This document shows positions 1 through 12,140 of a DNA stretch of 64,000 nucleotides, one piece after another. The notes below the pieces were generated by a model, which worked only from the letters and a program-made list of their open reading frames with translations, did not search any database and was not told where the DNA came from. Origin of the DNA: Scedosporium boydii (Eukaryota > Ascomycota > Sordariomycetes > Microascales > Microascaceae); the NCBI GenBank assembly GCA_002221725.1, contig NJFT01000004.1, positions 372,001 through 436,000 on the forward strand, in the 5' to 3' direction. Every line of letters starts with the position of its first letter. Positions within the stretch are counted from its first letter, which is position 1. The translations under genes were made by a program, and so were the position numbers.

Positions 1-505
1 CTTAAAAAGTATATATATTAGTTATTTCTAAGATAGAGAAAATATCTTTACTAAGATAGAAGCTAAAAAATTATAATAGTATTACTTATAAGTAATAAGA
101 AAACTTAATTAAAGATAGACTTCTTTATATAATTATAAGTTAAAAAGTATTTAAAGTCTAATTATAAAAGTAATAAATTCTAATTATAAAATTACTAGTA
201 AGACTTTAGCTTAAAAAATAATCTTAAATTATTTCTAAGCTTTTTTCTTTATTTCTTAAAAGCTTTACTAGTTCTTTAACTATTTAAAACTTATTTTCTA
301 ATTATATAATTATCTATACTTAGCTCTTAGCTAAGCTAATTACTTTTATTACTTCTTTTTTAAAGCTAATAATATTTTTAGTTTAGTTATAGTATATTTA
401 AAGTTCTTATTAAACTTTTCTATAACTTATCTTATAGTACCCTTCAGCAGCTATAGAGCTCACCTTCGAGTATATTCCTAGTTTTCTTCGGTGGCACTCT
501 TTATA
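1..505 (-). mobile_element. 5' end of a second E-family LTR retrotransposon (leader plus 5' LTR)
   Basis: Positions 72-505 are the reverse complement of the E LTR seen at 8685-9120, and 1-71 match the leader that follows that LTR (9121 onward). The element therefore reads leftwards and its body lies outside the window. The LTR outer end (GCACTCTTTATA, about 494-505) keeps a few CG and CA sites, so RIP is incomplete there. Seen directly by comparison within the window; the family name is mine. Confidence 0.85.
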
Positions 506-1736
506 AAAAGAGATAAAAAGCTAATATATTTTTAATCTTAGTTAAAAAGAAAAGTAAACTAGTAAATTTATATAGATTATAGTTTAATATTAAAGATTTT
601 TTTATTAAAGAAAAGTAAAAAGTAGTAAATATCTACTTAAAAATAAATAACTTTAAAAGAAAAAGAACTTTAGTTAATTAACTAGATTTTAATTTAGATA
701 TAAATAGAAAATAGCTAAAAGACTTTAAATTAAATAAACTTTTTAAAAGCTTTAATAAAATATTTCTCTAAAAAATACTTTTTATTAAGTCCTTAGTACT
801 ATTAAAAGAAGTTATTATTAGTAGAGTTCTAAAGCTTAAAATACTTTTTATATTTATAAAAATAATATAACTATCTTTTTAAATTATATTAAAATTAAAA
901 AAGTAAGAAGTTAACTTTACTAATAGAATTTATATATAGATTTTAATAAAAGAATCTATAAAGAAAGAAGACTGTTAAAGAAATAAGCTCTTATAAGAAA
1001 CTAAAGTAAATATACTAAAAGTATCTAAAGTAAAAGCTAGAAATATTTAGAAAGTACTTTTAAGATTTAATATAAATATAATTAAATCTTTCTTTATAGA
1101 TAGAAAAATAGTTAATTAACTATTTTTAAGTTAAAAAGCTAATATACTAATATTAAAAGCTAAGTTTATTTTAACTAAAGTCTATTTTATATAATATTTT
1201 TTATATATAAGAGTTAAAATTAGTTTTATTACTTAATATTATTAGTATTTTTAATATAAAAATAGAAATTAATATTTTATATATTTTTTATATAAAGAAA
1301 AATAATCTATTATATATTAAAACTAATATAATTTTATATTTCTTTAAAGATTAATAAATACTTTTTCTAAAAAAATATTATAAAACTTTAATTTAAATTA
1401 AAAGCTGAGAACTTTTTATAAGATTTTATATCCTTATTAATAACTTCTTTACTATATTTATAATACTAAAAATACCTTTTATTAAACCTTTCTATTTTTT
1501 TTTTAATTATAATAAGCCCTCTGGCTCTATTAGAAGAGAGATCTTTATTAATAAAACTTAGTTTATTATTTTATTTCTAGGACCTCCTAGGATAGCTAAA
1601 TATTAAGACAATTAGAGAAGGAATCTCTTATTAGAAGAAATTTTTTAAATACTATACTAGTACTTACTTTATTATTATTAGACCTTTTCTTACTATTTAC
1701 TTCTAAAAATATTTCTAAGTCTATTAAAAACTATAT
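506..1736. other. RIP-degraded AT-rich DNA, unidentified
   Basis: No open frame of useful length in either direction and no CG or CA sites to speak of. Stretches such as 680-1110 look like former coding DNA (codon-like texture interrupted by TAA/TAG), but I could not assign a family. Probably another old transposon remnant. Confidence 0.5.
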
Positions 1737-2282
1737 TATTACTATATTTAAGTAAAATAATATTATAAAGAAATATTATAAAATTATAAGGTATAAAATA
1801 AAAAAAAGTTATTTTAAAAACTAGTTTTTAAAAGAACTAGAATAAAAACTTCTAGAAGAACTAGAATAGAAACTTAGCCTCTAAAAGAACTAAAATAGAA
1901 ACGTAGCTTCTAGAAGAACTAAAATAAGAAACTTAAAAAATAACTTTCCGAGAACTAAGAAATAAAAATAAAAATATAATATATTCGATAATATAAGTAC
2001 TCGAACAATGTGTTCGATGGCGTGTTCGAGCTCTAGGGTATCTGAGAAGTAACGAAGTCATTTTTTAATTTTTCTATAAGAAGAAATTGTCTATATATAA
2101 ACCTGTTTTATCCCCCTTTCCTTCTAGCTTTAGAAATAGATAAATGGGGACTATATAGACACTATTCTAATATAATTACTTCTTTATACCTTTATTTTCT
2201 CTTTTTTTTACTTTTTTTTTTCTTTAAGAAATTTTTAATAGTAAAAAACTATTTTTTTTTATTTTCTTTTATAACCTTAAAA
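1737..2282 (+). repeat. C-family repeat (solo-LTR-like), copy 1
   Basis: It begins TATTACTATATTTAAG and ends near TATAACCTTAA, like the copies at 5109, 32590 and 51355. It has the family's internal short repeats of the type GAAGAACTAGAATAGAAAC (1845-1930), a conserved core around TTCGATGGCGTGTTCGAG, and a TATA-like stretch before a CCTTTCC tract. No target-site duplication is visible for this copy. Confidence 0.75.
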
Positions 2283-2851
2283 GCCTCTTCTTTAATTTTT
2301 TAGAATAAAAATAGTAGTAATAATAATAAATATTAGTCTTAGCCTTCTCTACTAGTTTAAGCTTTACTATAAAAGTATTTAGTATTTAAGAAGAGTAAGA
2401 GTTTATTTTTATAATCTATTAAAATATAATTACTATTAAGATTTTATTAAAAGAGTTCTTTTATTTAATATCTTCTTAAGACTAGAACTTTTACTTTATT
2501 AGCTAGCTAAGTATATTAATTAGTTTCTATATTTTTTTAATAATAAGATTTAATTAATTAATAGATTTAAAAACTATTAAACTTTTAAAGCTACTTTTTA
2601 CTAAGAAATAAATAATTAAAAAATATTGCTAACTTAGAATATTACTTAAGACTACTATTTATAAAGATTATAGTTTATAATCTATTATTTATTACTTTTT
2701 ATTAGTTTAACTTTTCTTAATCTAATTATTTTTTTAAGCTCTAAGTTTTCTATTATCTATAGTTTACTTTTCTTTTAATTATTTACCTAGTAAGTTTTTA
2801 GATTTCCCTTTTTAACTCCTCTTTTTTAAATACTACTACTACCTTTACTTT
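2283..2851. other. RIP-degraded AT-rich DNA, unidentified
   Basis: I see only AT-rich sequence with depleted CA, TG and CG and no assignable reading frame between the C repeat and the D LTR. Confidence 0.5.
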
Positions 2852-3323
2852 TATAATAGTTATATAGGTAGAAAAAGGAAAATAGTAATCTAGGTAAGTA
2901 GAATAGTAGATTTCGCAATATAGATTTTATAATATAAAATAGAAATAAGAAAAATAACTAATTAATAGTTACTAAAGTAAGTAATAAGAAGAAGTTTAAA
3001 GAATTACTTATTTTATTAAGTTCTAGTTTTAAGAAGAAATTTCTAATTCTTTTATATTTTTATTTTCTTAATATAAGTTACTTACTTATAATTAAGTATT
3101 TTCATTCTTAGTTTTGGGATCGTTATATTTCGGTTTTAGAATTATCTTATTTTAGTTTTATTTTCGGTTTTTAATATTAAAATCATTTTATTCCGGTTTT
3201 CGATATCGAAATTATTCTTTTCCAATTTTAACTATTTTATTTAGTTTTATATATTAATTTTATATATTAGCTTTATATATTTCTTATATTATAAAGTATA
3301 TATATAGAATAGTTTTTATAATA
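2852..3323 (+). repeat. D-family LTR, isolated copy
   Basis: It resembles the D LTRs at 6457-7118 and 27960-28532: a shared start (TATATAGG-type), the motif GTAGATTTCGCAATATAGAT, short repeats built on CGGTTTTCGATATCGAAATTA (3100-3240), and three units of the 13-base TATATTAGTTTTA array. It ends TTTTTATAATA. The flanks do not form a clear 5-base duplication, so this may be one end of a broken element rather than a solo LTR. Confidence 0.7.
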
Positions 3324-4564
3324 GATATATAATAGCTAGTAGTTTTATAAATACTATAATAAAAGCTATTATAAAATAGTTTTTAAAATTAGTTATTAGT
3401 TTCTTTAAGCTTCTAATTACTATTATTATTAATAATAAGCTAGAAAATAAGAAAAAATTATTAAAACTATTAAAAAAGTATAATATCTATTAAGTATAGA
3501 TTTTAGTATATAATTTTTAAGTAAATAAAATTATTAAAGCTAGATATTATAGCCTTACTAGCATTTTTATAAAGTTAAAAAAGAAGAAATAAGATAAGTA
3601 AAGCTATTTAACTTTACTCTACTAGCTAATAAAGTTATTATTAAAATATTAATAAAATATAATTTATTTTATTTAGTCTTTAATTATAAGCTAGGATTAC
3701 TAATAGAAATCTAAATTTCTATATAGTAGTTAACTAACTAAGAAGAAATTATAAATTATTTTTAGTTTATTTTATTATAAATTAAAATATTTAAATAAAA
3801 AAAAGTAATATTAAGCTAGTAAAGTAAAAAGTTATAAAATATTAAAAAAAGAGAGCTTAAAAAATAAATAAAAATAATATTTTTAAGAGGAGGACTAAGC
3901 TACTTAGACCTAATAATTTAATACTTTTATATAATAATATATAATAATATATAATAAAATAATATATTTATTAAAATAAACTTAAGTTAAGGTAGAGAGG
4001 GCTGTTTTAAATTACTAAAATCTATAAAGAAAGGAAGAGTTTAAAGCTAAAAAAGCTTAGTAGTATATTAATTAATAGCTTTTAGCTATTATATTAAGTT
4101 AAAAAGTTCTATAATAATAATAAATAGTAGATAAGTAAGATGAACTTACTAAATAATATTTTAATATTTAAAGAAGTTAAAGAAGTTTTAGAAAATAATA
4201 ATAATTATAATTTTCTATTATATTTTAAAGTTTAACTTTTAAAAAGGCTAGAACTTAACTTAGATAAGTATAAGGACTTTATAGGTTAGAGAGAAGACTA
4301 TAATAGTAAAAGAAGGTAAGATATAATATATATAATAGTTAACTAAAAATAAATCTCTTTTATATTAATTTTATTTTTATTTTTAACTTTTTACTTTCTT
4401 TTCTTCTATTTTTTTATTTTTTTTTATTAAAACTAGTTAATTAACTAGTTTTAATATTACTACCTCTTAGATTAAAAAGGACTAGAAACTAGGAAGAGTT
4501 TTTTTAAATATTAAGATAAAATACCTTTTAAAAAAACTAGTACTTTAGGTAGTCTTATATTAAT
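3324..4564. other. RIP-degraded AT-rich DNA, probable retroelement remnant
   Basis: No gene can be read. The texture (C only in CC and CT contexts) is that of old RIP-mutated transposon DNA. A simple TATAATAATA array lies near 3925-3955. The piece is bounded by a D LTR and a truncated C repeat. Confidence 0.45.
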
Positions 4565-4985
4565 TTTTATTAAAGAAATTATTATTATATTTAAGTAAAA
4601 TAGCTTTATAAAGAAATATTATAAAATTAAAAATATATATAAAAAGAAGTTATTTTAAAAACTAGTTTTTAAAAGAACTAGAATATAAGCCTAGAAGAAC
4701 TAGAACAAGAAACCTAAAATAACTTTCCGAGAACCGAAAATAAAAATAAAAACAAAGTTTACTAGTAAACTTAAAAACCTATTTTTAATATAACTAAGAA
4801 ATAAAAATAAAAATATAATATATTCGATAATAAAGACTTTTAAAATAATATGTTTGATAATATAGATACTCGAATAATATATTCGATGGCGTGTTCGAGT
4901 TCTAGGGCATCTAAAAAGTAACGAAGTTATTTTTTAATCTTTTTATAAAAAGAAATTGTATATATATAGACCTATTTCCTCTCCC
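4565..4985 (+). repeat. C-family repeat, 3'-truncated copy
   Basis: It matches the start and core of the other C repeats (TATTATATTTAAGTAAAAT, then TTCGATGGCGTGTTCGAG and the TATATATAGACC region), but stops at the CCCTTT tract. The last 150 or so bases of the family, ending CCTTAAGA, are missing. Confidence 0.7.
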
Positions 4986-5108
4986 TTTAAAGAAAGCTAA
5001 TAAAAGTACTTTACTTATTAATAATTATAAAAGTTACTTTACTAAAAATATTTAACTTTAATAAGAAATTAAAAAAGTTAATAAATATACTTTTTAAATT
5101 ATATATTT
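4986..5108 (-). mobile_element. Probable outer B3 element, leftmost visible piece
   Basis: The C repeat at 5109-5657 is flanked by TATTT on both sides, so this sequence was once continuous with 5658 onward, which is B3. Similarity to the matching part of B4 (about 31390-31436) is weak because both are heavily mutated. No 3' LTR for B3 could be recognised to the left. Confidence 0.4.
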
Positions 5109-5657
5109 TATTACTATATTTAAGTAAAATAATATTATAAAAAGAAATATTATAAAATAAAAATAAAAATAAAAAGAAGTTATTTTAAAAACTAATTCTT
5201 AAAAGAATTAAAATAAAGGCTTAGAAGAACTAGAATAAAAACTAGCCTCTAGAAGAACTAGAAGAACTAGAATAGAAATCTTTAGAAGAACTAGAAGAAC
5301 TAGAATAGAAACCTCTAGAAGAACTAGAACAAGACACCTAAAAATAACTTTCTGAGAACTAAGAAATAAAAACAAAAACATGACATGTTCGATGACGTGT
5401 TCGAGTCCTGGGGCATCTGAGAAGTAACGAAGTTACTTTTCGATCTTTCTATAGGAAGAAATCGTCTATATATAGACCCGTTTCCTCCCCCTTTCCTTCC
5501 AGCTTTAGAAATAGAAGAATAAGGACTACACAGGCACTATTCTAATATAATCACTTCTTTATACCTTTATTTTCCTTTTCTTTTACTTTTTTTTTTTTTA
5601 AGAAATTCTTAATAGTAAAAAACTATCCTTCTTTTATTTCCTTTTATAACCTTAAGA
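5109..5657 (+). repeat. C-family repeat with TATTT target duplication
   Basis: A 549-base copy, TATTACTATATTTAAG...CCTTAAGA, flanked by TATTT at 5104-5108 and 5658-5662. The perfect 5-base duplication fits an LTR retrotransposon (solo LTR). The interior has tandem GAAGAACTAGAATAGAAACC-type units (about 5225-5335) and a less-mutated core (5385-5510) with TTCGATGACGTGTTCGAG and TATATATAGACCC, which resembles a TATA box before a start region. Confidence 0.85.
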
Positions 5658-6456
5658 TATTTTCTAGAAGATGTAGCTAGCAAGGTTACTAGTAACTATT
5701 ATTTTTCTATTTTAATATTATAAGTTATTTTATTTTCTTATATTAAGGTAGTTTAATAAGTTTTTATAATATAGAGTCTTATAACCTTTTTATTATTCTT
5801 TTATTTTTTTAAGTAATTTCTTATTTTACTTAATCTAGTAACTTACTAAAACTTATTATTAGTTACCTTTACTATCTTAATATAGTATAGTTTATACTTT
5901 CTTAAATATTTTCTAAAAGTAATTAAAGTATTAGCTAAAAGTATCTACTCTTCTATTTTCCTTTTCTTTAATATATATAATTTAAAAATTATATTTTAAT
6001 ATTTTTTTACTTATTAGACTTATTACTAATTAGGTTTCTTAGTTATTATAAACTTTATAAAGTTTTTATAGTCTAAGTAGACTATAATAAGGTATTTAGT
6101 ACTAACTAGATAATACTTTTATTTTTTAAATACTTTAATAATAACTATTAGTTTTTTATTAGGTATTATATATTATAGTACTAGTCTATTAAGCTTTTTA
6201 GATATAAAAGTTATAAGTTAGACTTTATTATTTTTATTTTATTATTTAAGCTAGGTTCTAATATTATAGTTTAAAGTATCTATTTTAACTTTAAATAGCT
6301 TTATAAGATTAGCTTTTATAAGTACTAGTTACTTGCTTATAGCTTATTTAGCTTCTTAAAATATTTTTTATTTTCTAGTTCTCTATTTAAAAATAGTATC
6401 TTTCTTTATTAAATTAGTAAATACCTTAACTCTTTTACTATAGTCTCTTAGGAACC
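5658..6456 (-). mobile_element. B3 gypsy element: RNase H to RT segment
   Basis: Reads leftwards and aligns with 31430-32235 of B4 along its length, including the RNase H region (6090-6250). It ends at GAACC (6452-6456), where D is inserted. The B3 sequence resumes after GAACC at 28533. The undisturbed B4 paralog (TCTCTTAGGAACC at about 32224-32236) shows the original junction. Confidence 0.8.
6452..6456. repeat. Target-site duplication GAACC (left of D)
   Basis: Repeated at 28533-28537. A single copy is present in the paralogous empty site in B4 near 32232-32236. Confidence 0.85.
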
Positions 6457-7118
6457 TATTAGAGTTATATAAGAAATAGTAGGTAGAAGTATTTTTAGTA
6501 AAATCCTAGTTAAGTAAAATAGTAGATTTCGTAGTATAAATTTCGCGGTATAAAATAGAAAAAGAAAATAGTTACTAATTAATAGTTATTAAAGTAAGTA
6601 AGTAATAAAAAGAAGTTAAGAGAATTGCTTATTCTATTAAGTTTTAGTTTTAAGAGAAAATTTCTAATTCTTTTATATTTTTATTTTCTTAGTATAAGTT
6701 ACTTACTTATAACTAAGTATTTTTATTTAGTTTTATTCTTAGTTTTAGAATTATTATATTCTAGTTTTAATCTTATTATATTCTAGTTTTATTTTCGGTT
6801 TTTAGTATTAAAATTATCCTATGCCGGGTTTTAATATCGGAATTATCTTATTCCGGTTTTTAATATCGGAATTATCTTATTCTAGTTTTTAATATTAGAA
6901 TTATCTTATTCTAGTTTTTAATATTAAAATTATCCTATTCTAGTTTTTAGTATTAGTTTTATATATTAGTTTTATATATTAATTTTATATATTAGTTTTA
7001 TATATTAGTTTTATATATTAGTTTTATATATTAGTTTTATATATTAGTTTTATATATTTCTTATATTATAGAATATATATATATATATATATATATTATA
7101 AAAACTAGTTTTATATTA
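6457..7118 (+). repeat. D 5' LTR with internal tandem arrays
   Basis: It starts TATTAGAGTTATATA (TG changed to TA). It contains about 29-base units of the type CCGGTTTTTAATATCGGAATT (6780-6950), then about eight units of the 13-base repeat TATATTAGTTTTA (6955-7060) and a TA run (7075-7095). It is longer than the 3' LTR (573 bases) because these arrays are expanded. The right edge is uncertain by about 10 bases. Confidence 0.75.
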
Positions 7119-8684
7119 AAGCTAATAAAGTAACTACTATAGCCTAGTATCTTATAAATAATATATTTATATAGTTTAAGCCTACCTTTTAAAACTATTT
7201 TAAAAATAATAAAATTATATAAAAAGCTAAAACTATTAAAATCTTTAAAAACTATAAAGAGTTTAAGAAAACCCTTAAGAGAGCCTTTTATAAGCTTAAT
7301 AATAATAGGCTATAATTTAATAATTAGAAAAGCTAAGCTAGAAAAAATCTACTACTAAATATATTATAAAATTTAAATATACTATTATATATTTTAATTA
7401 AGAAAATAAGCCTCTTATAATTTACTTCTATAATAAGCTTAAAGAGAAAGTTAAAGATAAACTTTATAAAATTAAAAAACTAATATAACTTGTAAAGTAT
7501 ATAGAAAGTACTATAAAAATTAATAACTATTTATATAAATAATAATAATAAAAATAAAGCTAGATTATAGCTAAGACCTATAAGCTATAAGCTACTACTA
7601 ATACTAAGTATAAATAAAGTAATAGTATTACCTTATAAAGGACTTATTTAGGACCTATAAAGTTAGGAGCTAGTAATAAAAATATTATTACTAAAACCTT
7701 AAAAGCTAAAATTAGGAAATACTATAAATATAAGTAGATAAGATATTATATTAAAGAATATTAAATAAGGTATAAGCTAAAGCTAGGATATAAGAGACCT
7801 AATAAAAAGCTTAGTTTTAAATTTATATTTAACAAAAGACTTAATAATTAGAAACTAGTATTATTAATTATAAGACTTTATCTTAGACTATATACTATAA
7901 TAATAACTATAGTATTTACTATAGTAAAAAAGAAGAAGTAGGGTAGTATTTAAAAAAGCTTTAAACTTTTAAAATAATAAAATAAGAGAAGATATCCTAC
8001 CTCTTTAAAATCTAAAAATAAATTAAAGAAACTAGAGTAAAATTATTAGAAAAATATAAAATACTATTAATAAGGTAACTTATTATATAAGGAGTACTAT
8101 TAGGAAGCCTACTACTAATACTATTAGATACTTAAGTCCTTATAATAATATAAGTACTTATAAGACCTATAAAAGCTATATTAGAAATAAGAAAAGATCT
8201 ACTAGATTAAGAAAAAATTAAAAAAAAAGCCTTTAATTAATATTTATATTTATTAGAAGAAAACTTAAATATTATATAAGTATACTAAAAAGTAACTTAA
8301 AAAGTAGAAAAGCTAAAAAGATAATTTCTACTCTAGCCTATATACCTAAATACCTTAGACGGCCTTAATTAGGCTTAAGAAAAAACTAAAAAAGAAATTT
8401 AAGTATAAGTATATAAAAATATACTAAGACTACTAGAAAGTAAGAAGAAACCTTTAATAGTTAAGAGAAAAGAGAAAAATAAAATACTAATTAAAGACTT
8501 AGATATCTTCTTTAATATCTAAAATCTTAAAAATAAAACCTAGAAAAAATAAAAATAGTTTATAAAAAAATAATAAACTAATTAATAAAAAGCTATAAAA
8601 AACTAAGCCCTCTTTACCTAATATAAAAAAATAAGTAGAAATTAAATATCTTATAAAAAGCTAAACTAATATTATAATAGAAAG
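7119..8684 (+). pseudogene. D-element gag remnant with destroyed zinc knuckle
   Basis: The frame reads as a Lys- and Gln-rich gag polyprotein if TAA/TAG are taken as former Gln/Trp codons. At about 7719-7766 a CCHC zinc knuckle (C-x2-C-x4-H-x4-C) is recognisable by spacing, but all four ligands are now Tyr: TGT and CAT have become TAT, exactly the RIP change. The frame runs on to the E insertion at 8685 and resumes at 25396. Capsid assembly would be its normal role. This copy cannot encode it. Confidence 0.6.
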
Positions 8685-9120
8685 TATAAAGAGTGCTACT
8701 ATAGAGGACTCGGAATATACTTATAGGCGAGTTCTACAACTACTAAAGAGCACTATAGAGTAGGTTATAGAAAAGTTTAGTAAAAACTTTAAATATACTA
8801 TAACTAGACTAAAAGTATCATTAGCTCTAAAGGAAAAAGTAATGAAAGCGACTAGCTTAGCTGAGAGCTGAGGGCAAGGTAATCATATAACTAGAAAATA
8901 AGCCTTAGATAGCTAAAGGAGTAGTAAAGCTTTTAGAAAATAAAGAAGGAAGCTTAGAAGCAATTTAAGATTATTTTCTAAGTTAAAGTCTTACTAGTAA
9001 TTTTATAATTAGAATCTATTACCTTTATAACTAGACTCTAAATATTCTTTAACTTATAATTATATAGAAAAGCCTATCTCTAATTAAGTTCCCTAGTTAC
9101 CTTTAAGTAATACTATTATA
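8685..9120 (+). repeat. E 5' LTR
   Basis: 436 bases, TATAAAGAGTGCTAC...TACTATTATA. The middle (about 8835-8885) keeps unmutated CG, CA and TG sites such as AAAGCGACTAGCTTAGCTGA, unlike the element body. Bases 8729-8734 (GTTCTA) mark the site that carries A1 in the other LTR, so this copy is the empty-site control. Confidence 0.85.
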
Positions 9121-11560
9121 ATTCTTTAACTTCTACCTTAGTAAAGATATCTTCTCTATTATAGAAATAACTAATATATATACTACTTAAGGAGATAGCT
9201 ATCTTTAAGACTATTTAAAACTTGTAGGTAGTAGATATTTTATCCCCTTTAGGAGATACTTCTACCTTTTAAGTAAGACCTCTACTACTATAAGAACCTA
9301 CCTTTATAGTAGAGGACTATATAATACTTCTCTAATAGATAGATAAGCTTAAATAAGCCTAACCTACTAGGAGACTACCTCTTCTAGACTTTATTTAACC
9401 TATTTAATATAAAGCTCTAAAATATTATATTAAGAAGTTAAAAAGAGGTACTATTTAAAATAAAGTCTTTAACTAGTACTAAGTAATTGAAGATAGGAAT
9501 AAGACTCTTCTAAGTAGTATTTTTAAAAAGTAAAAAATCTAATAGGCTTTATATAAAGTTAATACTAAGCTTTAGAAGTTATAAAGATAGTATACTATTA
9601 TACTTTTAAATACTAAATTAAAAGATTTTCTTACTTTTATTAAATATAATTACTAATTCTTTAAGCTATAATATTAGGAGATATACTAAGTACTTAATCA
9701 TTTTAAATAAAATAAGTAAACTTTAGATAAACTCTATAGAGAGTAGTATAACTTTAAGTCCTACTTTAGTAAAGTACTATTAATTAAAAATAATAAAGCT
9801 ACTATCTAGGATTTATTTTAGTAATTTAATAAGAAACTATAGAAGGAACTTAAAAGAAATAATATAGAAATCTAAAATTACTAAAAGGTTTTTATTATAA
9901 CTAGCTACTAATAGACTCTTATATTCTATAAACGAAAATATAAAAAATAAAAGAGGAAGTAAAATAAAGCTTATAGCTAAAGAAAGAAATACTATTAAAA
10001 CTCTAACTAGTTTAAGAACTAGAACTATTCTAAGAAGTAGTAGAACTAATCTAAAAGCTAAAATTAAAGTATTAAATAATTCTAATACTAATCTCTGTCA
10101 CGACCTGGCCGTGGCCATGTCACATGAGCCGGGCGGTGAGCCAGAAACGGCAGAATTAAGGACAAGAGCTTAGTCATGGAATCGGGCGGCTTGGCGTCCG
10201 ACGCGTCGGTCGGACGACCGACCGATCGACCGGGCAATCGAGTAAGGACTCGATCGACCATGCTAAACGACTGAAGACGGATGGAAGAAGGTGTCTATAT
10301 AAAGCTACCATGTTTCCTACTAGTCTAGTTATCTTCCAGACTCTTTAGTAGTTAATACAAGCAATAGCTACACCCTACACTTGTATACACACTCTCGACA
10401 CCTATCACTGTAAATACTGCTTAACTGCCTCGCTTATCCCTAAACAGGGCCCCTACTATCCCAGCACCCAGCAACTCCATTGATCAGCCGGAACCCCGAG
10501 TATTAGGATCGTAACAATCTCCCTCCTCTAAATCTAGAAAATATATTCTATATTAAGGTAAGTATTACTAAATAGACTCTAACTAAACTTAGACCTAATA
10601 GAATACTAATACTTTAAAAAGTAAAGTATACTATTTTAGTTATAGTAAGAGTAGTTATTTTAAATATAACTATTTAATAAACTTAGAAGCTAAGTTTAAT
10701 ATCTTAAATATTAATTAAGTTAAAGATATTTCTCTAGATAAATACTATATTAAGGAACTTAATACTAACTATAAGTTAGGAAAAGAATAAAGATAGTCTT
10801 TAAAAGGACTCTAGAAGCTATTTATATTTTCTTAGTAGAGTCTCTATATATTCTTACTCTTTATAGTAGAACTAAGTTCCAAATCAATTCTAAATAAGTC
10901 TCTAAACCCCTTAACCTTAATACTACTATAAAGACTAACTTTATTACTACTACTTTTATTAATTATTATTAACTAACTTTAAAATCTAAATATTATCTTC
11001 TACTCCTTAAATAATATAATAATACTCTATTAGAATACTAATATACTTATTAAATAAGGTTTTAAATAAGAAATAATAATAGGTAAAAATAGTATTATAT
11101 TAAACTTTTCTAGAAAGTATCCTACTCTAAAAGAACTTCTAATCTCCTACTTAGATAGCTAAGTATATATAATTTAGATTTCTAAATTAACTATTCTATA
11201 GGGACCTAAACCTATTCCCTTATTATCTTAGAAGACCTAAAGTATTTTATTAAATATTAGAAGAATAGTAAACTAATATATATTTTAGTTTTATTATTAA
11301 ACTTTAAAAGTAAGGGGGGAGATATTATAGTTATTATTAATAAAGGTATAAGCTTATTTCTAGAATTATAATAATTTATAGATATCTTTTCTATATAAGT
11401 AGTAAAGGAACTTCCTATACTTAATAATATAGAATATATAATTAAATTAGAACCTAGGAAATAATTCCCTTAGGAACTAATTTACCTCCTATCTTATAGT
11501 TAGTAATTAGAGCTCTAGTATTATCTTAAGAAAATACTAGAGAGTAAGTAGATTAGGAGA
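9121..11560 (+). pseudogene. E-element gag/protease region, degenerate
   Basis: Position between the 5' LTR and RT implies gag and protease. Frames are choked by TAA/TAG at presumed Gln/Trp codons, and I could not place a clear zinc knuckle or the DSG/DTG protease motif. It is interrupted at 10096-10516 by a solo LTR; the two sides join in the same degraded coding texture. Confidence 0.5.
10096..10516 (+). repeat. Solo LTR of an A-related family, hardly RIP-mutated, TSD ATCTC
   Basis: 421 bases from TGTCACGACCTGG to GGATCGTAACA, with canonical TG...CA ends and ATCTC on both sides (10091-10095 and 10517-10521). It matches the A1 LTR read on the minus strand at both ends and around the promoter (GTGTCTATATAAAGC, a TATA box, about 10291-10305). 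The centre (10195-10265) is CG-rich with CGACCGACCGATCGACC-type repetition. Its intact CG and CA sites inside fully RIP-mutated DNA show that it arrived late. Confidence 0.92.
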
Positions 11561-12140
11561 TTAAAGAGCTCTACTAATATACCTATTTTTTTTATATTTA
11601 AGCTAGATAGGATTCTAAGACTTTATATAGACTATTAAAGACTAAACTATATTACTATTAAAAATTAATATCTACTTCCTCTAATCTTTAAGCTATTATT
11701 ATAGATAGATAAGTAATACCTAATACTTTTCTAAGATTAACTTAATAGATATTTATTATTAAATTTATATTAAAGAGTCTAATTAGTAAAAGACTACTTT
11801 TTATATTAAATATAGTTATTTCAAATATACTATTATATTATTTAAATTAATAAATACTTTTATAACCTTCTAAGTATATATATACTATATACTTACTAGA
11901 TTATTAGATTATTACTATATTATATATCTTAATAATATTTTAATTTTTTTAGAAACCTAAGAAGCTTATTAAAACTATCTAGCTAAAGTTTTAAATATTT
12001 ATATAAAGTAAAACTTTATATAAATACTAGAAAATATAGTTTTTTCTAAGAAGAAGTAATATTCCTTAGTTATATTATTAGAAAGGATATAGTTTAAATA
12101 GACCCTGCCTAGGTTTAATTAATCTAGGACTAGCTAGAAC
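11561..12140 (+). pseudogene. E-element reverse transcriptase remnant
   Basis: The RT active-site motif is readable as YLNN at 11925-11936, followed by ILIFF. The ancestral motif in this family is Y-x-D-D, so both catalytic Asp codons (GAT) have become AAT (Asn). A stretch resembling EEVIFLSYIIRKDI (about 12045-12085) matches the connection region after the RT palm. Stop codons are all TAA/TAG. Catalytically dead. Confidence 0.75.

Noticed and set aside
6955..7060. Regular 13-base array, considered as CRISPR-like
   Set aside because: No unique spacers; a simple minisatellite in a fungal LTR.
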